From the NCBI GenBank assembly GCA_037389465.1, contig JAZARR010000175.1, forward strand, positions 1,426,001-1,490,000: a DNA stretch of 64,000 bases, written 5' to 3'. Every line of letters begins with the position of its first letter. The stretch's first letter is position 1. Shown here one piece after another: positions 1 to 11,491 of this stretch. The notes below the pieces were generated by a model, which was not told the origin of the DNA, made no database searches, and worked only from the letters and a program-made list of their open reading frames with translations. The position numbers were made by a program, and so were the translations under genes. Source of the DNA: Baylisascaris procyonis (lineage: Eukaryota > Nematoda > Chromadorea > Rhabditida > Ascarididae).

Positions 1-1761
1 ACAGATGAGCATGTCCCACGGCGAGACAACGGCTGGCAGCAACAAATCGCAATGCTCCTAACATAATAACCAAAACATCTTCCCTTCACAACTCAACGCC
101 GCCTTTTTGAAGTAATTGATAACGGGCCCTACGACAAAATGTCATCCAAAGTGTGCTTCATATCAAAAATTCTTAAGTAGTACAAATTGGATGGCCATTA
201 AACGATAAGAAATCGCAAGGAAAACACTTTTAATACTCGAAATGAATGAAAAACGAGCTACTGGGTAACATAAAGTACCGATTATTCGTATACTTCGCTA
301 TAAAGAACCTTTCCGAAGTGAATTATTTGTGTGTTCCGATAAAGTTGCAACGGCATTTACCGTTATAACGATTACTTGCTAGCGTTATAACGACAATCTC
401 TAAAACAATCGTGCATAAATAAACAACGATTGATAAATGATAATGCCGAGCAATCATTAGAATTGTGCGAAAATAATAGGATCTTACTGATTAATTCAAC
501 AGTTCTCAATGAAGTGTTCAAAAATTACGAGAGAGCAAATGAGAGGAAAGAAAATCAGACTTGAAAGAACTGTGTCAAATAAACCTCACAACAATGAACG
601 TGATGGTCCCCCATATAATGGAATATAAATAGCGATTAGCACCAATCCAACTGTTCACTGGTTGTATAGATCTTTTCTAATATAAAACAAAAATAGAAAA
701 AATATGCTTAACGGGTTTATGCAATAATCCTCCATCCCGGCCTTTATTAACACCACTTCTAATTTGAAGATTAGAAGCGGCATCTTGAATTTGCTGTCTT
801 GCAACCATCTAAAACCCTCTATGGTCCTATTTCATCCTAGATCCCCTTAGCACCATTTTTATTTTTGAGGATATGTATATACTCAAATAATTTAAAAGAA
901 CATTTTGAGCTTGATATTCTTCAGAAGCTGCTGATCAAGCATATCTGCAACACTGTGATAATATCGTATCCATATATTCACGGCAGACACTCAAACAATT
1001 ATAAAGCCACATTTTTTGCGTATTACGCAAATATAATTAAACAAAACGAAACGAATTACCGATGATAGGCAAAAAACAATTACGCAAAAGCAAAAGAGAT
1101 AAAAACAAAGACGGCAAAAGAACAACGAAGTGAACGGAATTCGGTGAGTACAGAGATCTTTGCGTATTCATCGTGATCTATGTTCTATCGAATTTATATA
1201 ATCCAACGTTAGAAAGGTCAAAACCATATTGGACCGAAGGGTCGGGCCACTGAATCTACCCAAACTTAAAACAAGAAGCTGACATTTCGAGCGATACGAA
1301 CGCTTTTCGCTCGAAATGTCAGCTTGACCTCCAAATGTGACCAAACTTACCGGCCATAAGTGAATGTAATCTGCATGTCAAAGCGTACGCGTTCTCCTTG
1401 TAAACGCTAGCAGATCACGATCAATACGTACCGCATGAGCACATATACGATGGCAATGCCTCTATATGAGCAAGTGCAAACACCTCAAAACATCATTTAG
1501 CACGTCAATACAGACCACTCCGCAACGCTTATCCCATTTCAGTTAAGCCTTTAAATCCTTAAGTCAAAAATACATCCTTCCCATCACAGTTGCACAGAAA
1601 GTAAAAAGATGGTACTATCGCAAAGGTAGCAAAAGTTTAATTTCTTCTTAAGCATCCGCACCACACGACCAGCAACTTTACCAACAAAGCTTACCAATAA
1701 CATCGTTCAACTCTCAAGTGGTCATATCCTCCATGCTTATAGACGACGACGAACAGGCTCA
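1..1761. other. Intergenic / 3' flank of the PPM1D-like gene
   Basis: No coding exon could be supported on either strand. It lies downstream of the minus-strand phosphatase gene. The only notable structure is the perfect inverted repeat at 1276-1325. A short 8-bp hairpin (CTTCTAAT/ATTAGAAG) is present near 757-780. Confidence 0.5.
1276..1325. repeat. Perfect 19-bp inverted repeat with 12-nt loop
   Basis: The left arm, AAGCTGACATTTCGAGCGA at 1276-1294, is exactly reverse-complementary to 1307-1325, with a 12-nt loop at 1295-1306. The arms are richer in G+C than their surroundings. This could be a small foldback element, a MITE remnant or a hairpin RNA. The sequence shows only the palindrome; no host ORF or target-site duplication was recognised. 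Confidence 0.85.
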
Positions 1762-4700
1762 TTATTTTGAGGTGCTTTTGCCTCCCAACATATTCGTGAA
1801 GAACCCCCAAAAACGTGAGCGCTTTGCCGGTGGTCCTGGTTGTGAATTTCTCTCTTGTGCTTCGACAAGTTTTCGCTTCTGGGTTGACGCCAATACATGT
1901 GAATCCGCAGAACCAACATCCTCAGCTGAATTACAAAAAAGAGAATCTCCAGGCAGACAAGCCGAATCAAATATAATATTACTAAAGAGGCTGATACTAC
2001 TGAGGGTATATAAATGATTGGAATGGATTGAAATGTAAGCGACATATAAAAAGCGAAAGAAACCTTCAAATGTTTTAGTAACATAGCCGTTATCACGGAA
2101 ATAAAGCTGCCCCAAAGATGAACAAATTCTAGAGAGGAAACAATATGCATATGGCGTATAAAAGACTTTAAAGGATATCGGATATAAATTCTATACAATG
2201 CGTCGTTTGATCTCCATTCCCTCTAATTTCCGACGAAATGATAAACACTATAAGCAGTAATTAATCATAAAAACCTACTTTCACACTCAGGTGAGTCATC
2301 AGTGATGCTGAGTGGTTTGAGTGAAAGAAGAGTCGGCACATGACCATCGGAAAGCGATCGCGACCGTGATGAGCGCAATCCGTACAAAGACATATCCCGT
2401 GAGAGGGGATCTTTCATAGTGGCATGCATAATTCGGTCTGGGGTCCGTAATGCTGCCAACATCAATGCCGGCGAGAGGGCCGATGCACCTCCTCAAGTAA
2501 TGACATTTTTCAAATTCAGTCGAACTATAGCTGGTGATAAACGCCGAACTCAACAAGAATAAAATACCATTAAATCGCCAGGTTATAACACAAAGTATTA
2601 CGGCATTTAAACATCCCAAATAATCTCGCCTAGGAGCAAATGTTCAAAGAACTATTACGACGAAAATTGAGCAAACTTTTTTAAGGACCAGATTTGAAAT
2701 TAAACAATCCAGAAAAACAAAAATAAACAACTCCAAACTGTTCCGCGATCATCAACGAGTCAATTGCAGTATTTGAATGAGAAAAGACGCTAAAATGAAA
2801 CAGGAAAAAACGAATCAGTTTTCATGCGAATCAAAGCATCAAATTACGATAATGTTTACCTAATGAGCGTTTCGGTGCAGCTTCTTGTGAAATCAGTTTT
2901 GGCACCGGAATTGACATCAAAAGTTTCAGTCGATCATTATTCGCATCCTCTTCCGCACTATCCTCGTCTCCCTCTTCCTCCAATCGTTCACTTTTCGCAA
3001 CGAGATGACTTTCGACAAGGTTACGACGTGCTTGACCTCGTCGGCGGAAGTACATTGGTGTGCGTCTTATTGCGACTAAACGTCTCCGCCCTTAATAACA
3101 CACTTCAGTGCAATCGGAAACATAATCGACCGACTGAAAGTAACGAATAAAAAGCAACTCAACGAGTCAATCAATAAAATAAGTGGTGTTCGCGATAAAT
3201 GGTCACTTTCAATCGAAAGCTGCAATATGTAAATATTCTTCGTAAACTTTTTCCACTATTATATATGCATAACACCATAGCATTTCCTTACGATCTCGTT
3301 CCCTCATATTTACGTTCAAGACTATCCATCCGTAATACATGATTTCCACAACGATTTTCAATCATTTCTGACAGTTTCGACACTTTAAACGAGAAATGAT
3401 TAGAATTTCACTACCTGAAGGCGTCGTTGTAAGCGGTGATAAAATTGTCACACCCTTCGCACTTGATGACGCATAAGCGTGCTCTTCGTTGATCTGCAAA
3501 ACGCCTCAATGCTTCATTCCTTATTTCATCTTAAAATCAACTGTAAATGTTCGCATACATTCGCTGACCACCTAAAGCAACTGTTTAAATTTCTAAATAT
3601 AATAGGGCCACAAATAATTCTGCAGTTGAAAATCCCAGATTTTTTAGAGCCTCCTCACTCATTTGCATCAATTTGGTCTTTCGGAGAAATATACGATGCC
3701 CTTACAAACAAGGTGGGACGATATATATAGTTGAATATTACCAGTCAATTAAAAAATATGTCTCCTAGAAGAACTGTGCTTATATAAAAGAAAAGCTTTT
3801 ACAAAATAAGCGACACCAATCACAAACACTCACAGCAGCCGACGACGTAGCACTTGTTGTCTGATCATAAGTGGACGCAATTGAACATTGTTCGTCATCA
3901 GTTGTTTCCGATTCATTTTTGGCATCAGAAACGACTCCGCACTCCGATTCCATCATCCTACTTGCTGCATACTGCAACAATAACTTCCGCTTTAATAATC
4001 TTTAATGACAGCACTTTTAGCACTATACAACCTCTAATCCATGCATTTACCACCATATCATCTCCACATTCACTAAGGCATCGGTTTTGCTTATTGTTAG
4101 CAACATTGCAAACGAAATACGTCTTTGCACAAGATAACCTGAACATTGTCTTCCCCTAAAGGGAAATTTTCATACAAAACGGTGATCAACAGCAACAAAA
4201 CAAATCAGCTAACCTCCTCATTGCGTTTCTTCGCACTACCACAAACAAATCCATGCTTCTTGCAGTAGTATTTAACTGGCTTTCCGGTGCCTGGATCGAC
4301 ACATGACAAAGACTTCATTGAAGGCGTCGAGATGTTTACGTTGCCGTCCACTGAATTGAAGCTCAACCGTCGCTTACGCGATATAGAGGATGGAGTAGCG
4401 CTATGCTGAAAGCAGTCATCGTCTTCGATTGCTTTGTAAGCGAACCCATGCTCGAAGACATGCTAATAGAACCTTGTTATTATTTGAGGTTGTCTCATAA
4501 ACTAGCACGAGGATTATGAAACAGCGAACGCCACTTAAATTCAAATACGCTCTAGTCGCTGTTATAATTGAAATGTTTATCCACCTGCAATAAAGAAAAA
4601 TGCAATTTTCCCAAAATTAAATAAACATTTTACTCGGTCCACTTCTTCACAGGGGTTTAAACGTTATCCTCTGCAAGTTATAGAGACAGACTGAAGGCGG

Positions 4701-7700
4701 CATTCCGAATACGCCAACAGAGTAGACAACCGACGTTACCCTACTGAATGAGAAATCGATTGGAAAATGATTCTCTCTCAAGGCGAACCAGGTCTAGTCT
4801 GCTGGAAAGAACTACCTCGCAGAAAAAGCAGCATCACAGGAAAAGAAATCGCACATAAATTTACACAAACGTACACGTAGGTGCAAATGTCCACTTTATA
4901 GCACCAAACAAAACACACAGTTGCTTTCGTCATAGAGCAATTTTTCAATAAATGCATTTCACTGGCCGTAATTTAGAGTCTGGCTAGCATAAATATTAGT
5001 ATAAATATCTGAATGTAAATTAAAATAAATATATGCATTTATTATATACTACATACTCAACGTATTCGAGTTCACCAAGCTCAACGTTCACTATCGAATC
5101 GGGCCTGTGGAAACGAAATCCACCACCTCGAAAGATCATAACTACACCCATTCCCATTTTTCCTGTTCCTCCATTGAAAACAGATTTTAAAAATTATTTC
5201 TGTTACTTAAAATATGCAATGAGCAAAATTAATGAAATTTTTTTATTGCTGGAAAACGAAAACATAGATGCTAACTTCAGTAGATCGCTGATCAGTGGAA
5301 TCGACCTTGCCGATTTCTTGCAGACGAGAAACGACAACCATATGCGAAGCAGCCGCCTTTCCGTTTTCACCATTCACTTCCATCGACATCGTGTCAGTGA
5401 TTCTTTCATACTGCTTCACAGTTGTTACATGGTCACTGAAACTATCGCAGACTGACATTAGATGACACTCGAAGGGTGATGGTAAGATAGAGGGGAGGAG
5501 GGGGGAGGTGGGTAAGGAGATTTCAGCTGTCTAGCTAAAATGCACTGTAAGAGGAGGGCTTATCCCCAATGTGGTACGGCAGAGGAACACTTCAAATTTT
5601 TTACATTAATTCCCACTGGAAATTTTTGGAATGGAATTTCTTGCAATAATCAACACTAGAAAAATTAAGAAAAATCCTGTGCACCCATGTCGAGCGTTCC
5701 ATGCAGTTCTTCTACAGTGAGCAACCGGTTGGTTACACGCAACGTTATAACTATGCATCTAATGCAAAATAAAACACGCCTAAGTCAACGTACCCATTGG
5801 TGTTGCCACACTTGTCGGCAATGTCTGTTGATGTCGGTTGCGAATTGCTCACTTGTGAGAAAAGATTCGATATCGACGAAAGTGATGGAACTCGTCTGAA
5901 AGGCAATACAGGTACCAGACGTGGTGAAGCATCGCTGATAGTCGCCTGTGCCACACGTGTATGTCGACTAAAGCCTGGACCTCTGTATTCCACACCTGCA
6001 AACACAGTGATCTAAAACATTTCTCTAGCAGGGAAACTTGAGCTTCACCTTGAAAGCATAAAATCCCAACATTTTTTGCACTTTTATACTCAAATTCACT
6101 ATCTAACACGAAAACAATGCACTGTAAAGCATATGATAGCCGAAATAAAAGTGCAAAATTTCCTTCATCGTTCAAGTGACCGCCTATTGAATTTTATATT
6201 GCAATGGCGTCATATGAAGCACAAATGAAATCGCATATATTACCCGTGCCAAAGTTGAAGTCGACAGCACCCGCATAGACCAACTCAACCGGAACAGTAA
6301 GTAATTGCTGACATTGATTCGACGTTATATGAATCATCGATGACGGCTCCACTGTAAACGCATCTTCGAGATTCATATTCATATCACTCGACAGGACTAC
6401 ATCACCAGCCATCTCATATAACGGTTGTTCTTTTCCATCATCAAGCATCACCTTAAATGATATGTCACATAATAGGGCATTGCTTAATTACTACTAATAA
6501 TAAAAAAAACGGAAATAACCCTCTCAACGGTTAAGTTCCAATCACATTGGTATTTTTTTATCACTTCCTTTCTATTACGAAGAACCACTTCATACAAGTC
6601 ATCAACAACGTTCCTCAATAACTATTGTAATTCGTTTCAATATTACTTCATTAGATGGCAGTAAATTTCAACAACAATCAAAAAATCAACAAAAACAAAA
6701 TAATATTACCGTAACTACTGATATATTATCAGCGCGGAGCGGACCCCATCCACGAAGAGCAAAATGAAGCAACCAACGTGAATGATTCGGCACAAATCCA
6801 TCCTGTAATCTCGAAATACAGCAACTGCTAAACTTGTCATAGACTAATCGATAAGACAGGATAAGAGTTGATCTCCATAAAAGAATTGATCGTTAAAAAA
6901 ATTTGTGAAAACCTTTAAATCCTTTAAATATCTTTCCTTTATGAATATCAAGTATCTGCTCCCTCATCGCATATTAAAATAAAACGATAATTTCACCCAA
7001 CTTTGATTCCTTTTCCTTATCTCTTATTCGACAAACATTTATATATTTGTCTCTGCGTAGACCACATTAATATATCCTCGTAAAGAATTTTTAAAAAAAA
7101 GAAGAATATGTGTAATTCCGTACTTCATCGCGACCCTCACATTCGTAGCTATAGACAATGTCGGCGATCTGCTGCGCCTTCAACACATTAGTGAGTCCAT
7201 CAGATGCCAATACAAGAAATTTATCGTTGGCATCCAATTGCAACACATTTACATCCGGCTCAGGACTCACTATAAACTGCTTCGTATCCTGATTGTAAGA
7301 CCACAAATCACCTGCAATTACCATCATTGAATTATAGATCGGAATGAAATTACACACCGACTGTTCAGCAACCATAAGCACAAACCTTTCCAAATCACTG
7401 TTTCAATCCCATAACGCTCTAGCCGAGATCCCAGATTGTTTGAAGTGGATAGATGTCTGTTGCTCGTATTATATGCCAACAACTGACTAATGCATGCTAA
7501 CATAAAAGTAAATATACATATTTCAGTGCGGAAAGCAGAAAAGTGTCTAACGACTTCAGTTTAGAGAGAACATACAGTGAGGTACTCTCAATCCCCCCCT
7601 ACCCGCGCCCAAAATAATTGAAATTCCATCTCAAAATGGTAACATCAGAAACGATTACCGAGTGCACGTGCGACCGCAAGAAAGGCAATACTCTCAGTGG

Positions 7701-9238
7701 GCGTTGAACGTCGAACGGGTCCGATGTGTCCTCGAATTGGTCTTTTCCATACCACTCGCATCACTCCCGATTTGCGCATTATCATACCACCCGCACCATT
7801 TATTCTCTGTTCCTCCATCGCACTATCAGGTTTATGATCTACCGTCAGATAGTTACCAATTAAACATCCACCTGAAATAGGGAATCTCATACGTCAAATA
7901 CCCAACACCTTTCAATATAAACGAACAGTGAAATAAAAAGTAGGAAAAGCGTATATGATTTTAGAAGTAATAAAAATTACGGTAATGAGGTGTGTGTCCG
8001 AGCTACAAATTCCTTTCCATACTTCATGGCAATAAATATGCACAAAAAAACAAGTTAAATCAAGTTATCTGAAAATTTCTAAACAACGTGACATTTCCTC
8101 TTTCCAGTAGTTTTGTGCATCTCTCGGAATTTCTAATATTCACTTCGCTGCTTCACATTTCGAATCAGGGCTGGGTGAGTGAAGTGAGCTTCACATTTCG
8201 AATCTTCATATCGTTGTCATCAACATTCTCGAAGGTAAATAAAAATTTGCGTAAAGTCGTATAGAAAACTGAATTTTAATCAGCAATGATTGATAAAATA
8301 TAATCGATAAAATAAATCAGCTTAATTATAGATGTAATAATAACCTTGTAAGCGACCCAAAATGATGGCGGAATCGCCAACGTGTGCAGTGAAAAGCTTG
8401 CCACGCCGAATGAATGCACAACTTGCGGTGGTACCCGCCGTACTTGTATAGCCCGATGCCGTCAGAGGCCATTCATCTATAAATTTTACATCTGTTATTC
8501 CTTATCAACTCTACAAGTTAAAAACCTTATAAGCATGCGTATAAATGTTGCACTTATCATAAATAACTTCCTTTCGACAACGTAGGATGCGATGAGCAGC
8601 GAAACTGCCAGAAAAGGATTCTGGGTTATCTCTGATGGGTTGACTGCTAAATAAAACAACGAAGGCATCAACTCTTTAATAGAAACACTACCGTCGAGAA
8701 CAGAATGTGGTCAGAGTTAGGGAAGGAAACGCGCGATGTCTTCGACTGCCCCACATGTGCAACGTTTGCGATGTGATATCACAATCGATTCGACTCTACC
8801 TCTCTCCCCTCCCCCCTCAACCCGCAGCGGAACTCATATTGCAAGAAATCCATGTCCAACAACAATAAATAAGAAATATGCTGCAAAAAAGCGAATAGTA
8901 AAGAGGGGATTACCAACAACTTTCCACATCGCAAGATGCGTCTCAATGAATCCATTTTTGATAGCTTCTAACATCGCCTCATCATCACCATTGAATCCAC
9001 TCTGCGCCTGGATGTTCTTCAATAAATGTCGCCTAACATATTCACTCGCCTCGGAACCACCATGACCATCGTAAACAGCAATATAGGTATAGTCAATGGT
9101 ACCATCATCGAAACGAATGCATTCTATTTGTACACGATCCTCCATGTACTTACGACCACCCTTCAACATATTCAAATTCAATTCATTTAGCCACATTTGC
9201 ATGATATTAAGCGGTGTTCTCTCTTCACCTTTCTTCAT
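1762..9238 (-). CDS. ppm1d: PPM1D/Wip1-like PP2C serine/threonine phosphatase with long C-terminal tail
   Basis: Metal-dependent (Mg/Mn) protein phosphatase of the PP2C family, closest to PPM1D/Wip1, a nuclear phosphatase of the DNA-damage response. The 14 minus-strand exons are 9238-8914, 8476-8345, 7871-7659, 7311-7124, 6802-6710, 6451-6244, 5995-5794, 5435-5276, 4405-4214, 3971-3834, 3493-3415, 3075-2860, 2491-2285 and 1925-1762. All have GT-AG borders and matching phases, giving about 838 aa. Diagnostic motifs are GGRKYMED (27-34), DGHGG (57-61), [58 protein letters not shown] and RADN. The catalytic part ends near residue 320. The following ~515 residues are acidic, serine-rich and lysine/arginine-rich. 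They include C542, C555, H558 and C562, and end in a basic stretch ([10 protein letters not shown]). PPM1D identity is strong; tail function is unknown. A second gene for the tail is possible but unlikely, because phases run through. Confidence 0.88.
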
Positions 9239-9262
9239 TGCTTTCGGAAGAATAAGAGAAAA
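9239..9262 (-). promoter_or_regulatory. Splice acceptor 2 nt before the PPM1D-like ATG (possible trans-splice site)
   Basis: On the minus strand a pyrimidine-rich stretch ends in GAAAG, followed by CA and the ATG at 9238. An in-frame stop lies just upstream, so the ATG is the likely start. Such a short leader fits spliced-leader addition. A cis-spliced 5'UTR exon is the alternative. Confidence 0.4.
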
Positions 9263-9633
9263 TTACATCCCTCTTTTCTATGATGCTCCCATTAACGAAT
9301 AAAACTGCACCATTCCCAGTTTTCTTCTCTTCTCTCGACTATGTGAAAATACCCTTTTCGAAACAATCACTGCGATGCTTTCATTGACTAGCATCGAAAT
9401 GCAAAATGTTTTACGAAACGATATTATAATAAAAAATACTACTGCAGCAATCTCGTTATGCTTAACGCAAAATGAATATTATTTTCAAAGCTAAAAATTA
9501 ATTCAAAATCGATGAGAAAGAGGCAAATTGGAGCCTCAATTATATTATAATTAATCTTGCAATAATACAGTAAATAGCTCATCGCTTCAGACAGATACAC
9601 ACAAATAACTTCATAACACGAGAATATCGTTTA

Positions 9634-9745
9634 GATACCTGAGTGGCGCAGACGGTAATGCGTAGGTTATGCCCACAAATTTCAGCATTAGGATCGTTAT
9701 GCGGACTATCACGATCCCCGCATTCGCTGAGGGGCATCCTCGCAA
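9634..9745 (+). repeat. SINE-like fragment with A-box-like sequence
   Basis: GAGTGGCGCAGACGGTAATG resembles the pol III A box of tRNAs (TGGCNNAGTGG). It is followed by a 7-bp hairpin, GGATCGT (9691-9697) with ACGATCC (9711-9717). No canonical B box follows and no tRNA folds. It shares the GTGGCGCAG...GGTA core with the element at 11420-11491, suggesting a degenerate tRNA-derived repeat. Confidence 0.35.
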
Positions 9746-11419
9746 CGTGACGATAAAATATTTCGGCGGGGTTTTTCTATTACTATGCTCTCTGAAATAT
9801 ATTTCTCACAGTTCGTTATCAATTAAAATATCACGTTAGACTCCTACAATAATAAAAAATATTAAATACATGCAAAATGTTAAGAATTTTTTTTTTTTTG
9901 GATGGTTTATATATTCAATATTATATGAGCGGGAAAGTGTTTTGTATAGAGTGGAGATGTCTTTCTGGAAAGGAAGCTGACGGAAAAGAGAAAAAAGGCA
10001 AACATTTGGAAAGTATTGAAATTTTGAGTGGTGAATAAATTGGGATCAGATTTTTTAAACATCAATATCACACAATGAAATTCACGTGGGAAAACCAGAT
10101 TCTCATAGAGGGTATTTTTCATTCTCGTCATATGCAGTAAGTGCACGTTTTGGCACTTATCTTTGCTATTACCCATATGCAAGCATAGGCAAATTTCGTA
10201 CAAAATGAGATCACTCAAATATGCAAATTTTGGGAAATTACAATGAAGAATATTGCTTTTAGCAAATCTTTACAGCAGCAGAATTTCTTCCCAAAAACTT
10301 TGCTATTCTTTTTTTCTAACTGAGTTGCCAGTGCAGCAGGTAAGTTCACATCTTTAAAATCGTGTTTTTCATACGGTTATATTTCGATCGCATAGGCAAT
10401 ATTTTGGAGACTTAATTGGGAAACATGAATTCTTTACCCTCTATCTATAAAATATAGCCATCGTATGATTAAAGAACCATGACCACGACGTGGAACTCTT
10501 AAAAACGCATATGTGCAAATATGCATTCATATACGTCGCTAATACACATGTGTGCCAATACGTATAAATATACACATACCCATATAAATGTATGAAATTA
10601 AACGCGTGTATATTTATATCTTTATCTTCTTTTCATATAGCCAAATATATACACGAGAGATAAAATGAAGCAATTATACAGATGAATGAATCAATATGCC
10701 GCCTATAGATGAACACCTCACGGCAATGGGAAAAATTGTGGAATGTATTGACGCTTATAAAAGGAAATCAGGTCCGAGAGGGGGTAAAACCATATACAGC
10801 AATCTCATACAAGTATTCAAACATTCGCGATGTTGCCCGATATCTATCAAAATCGTACATATATATTCACCTGCCACTATAATCCTCTCCCCCCCCCCCC
10901 CCTTCCGCCCCCCCAAAAAAAGAGCTAACTTCAATCCACTCCCCAACATCAAAATTCATCCACTTAAATTTAGCGTCGCGTCCTTTTCCCACCATTGCTG
11001 ACATACGCCGACGAATGCAAACATTAACACAAAAATTCATATGTATTTGTGAGTATACGGTATAATCAGGCGTTATCTTCTCGAGACGCAGCAAAGTTCG
11101 AATCGGCAAACAAGTTCAAGATCTATCGTTTAGCGTTGGGCTGACCCGAATTTCATGGAAATCTTTTGTGCTGCAGAAGGAAAATATGCCAAGTTGTTTA
11201 CGAAAATGCGCATTTTAGCAGTTTTTTTTTTTTATTCGCCGATCACTAATTGAATGGTTCCAGAAAGCTTCTATCCAGCTATTTACCGCACCATTTGGTT
11301 TCATGTGAATTAAGTTTTCAACGGAATATTAATATTTCTTATATATTTGTGTTGAAGGCGAGTATAGTCCACATCAAATTAAAGCCGTGATTTGTGTTGT
11401 AATGATCAGTCAAAACGTT

Positions 11420-11491
11420 CGCCCACAGACGTGGAGGAACCTGCGACCTCTCGCTTGCCGGGCGAATGCTATACCACTGCGCCACTGCGGA
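11420..11491 (-). repeat. tRNA-derived pseudogene or SINE head
   Basis: On the minus strand, TGGCGCAGTGGTATAGC matches a tRNA D-arm/A box. A 5-bp anticodon-like stem (TTCGC/GCGAG) follows, with the 7-nt loop CCGGCAA, which would read GGC (Ala) as anticodon. The B-box region GGTTCCTCC is degenerate, position 33 is C rather than T, and the T and acceptor stems do not pair. A functional tRNA is therefore unlikely. Confidence 0.5.

Noticed and set aside
4990..5140. Minus-strand open segment after CCACAG ([15 protein letters not shown]...) in the PPM1D-like gene
   Set aside because: In the phase left by exon 5435-5276 it would stop after seven codons; exon 4405-4214 fits in phase instead.
11420..11491. 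Functional tRNA-Ala(GGC)
   Set aside because: C at position 33, broken T arm and unpaired acceptor stem argue for a pseudogene or SINE.
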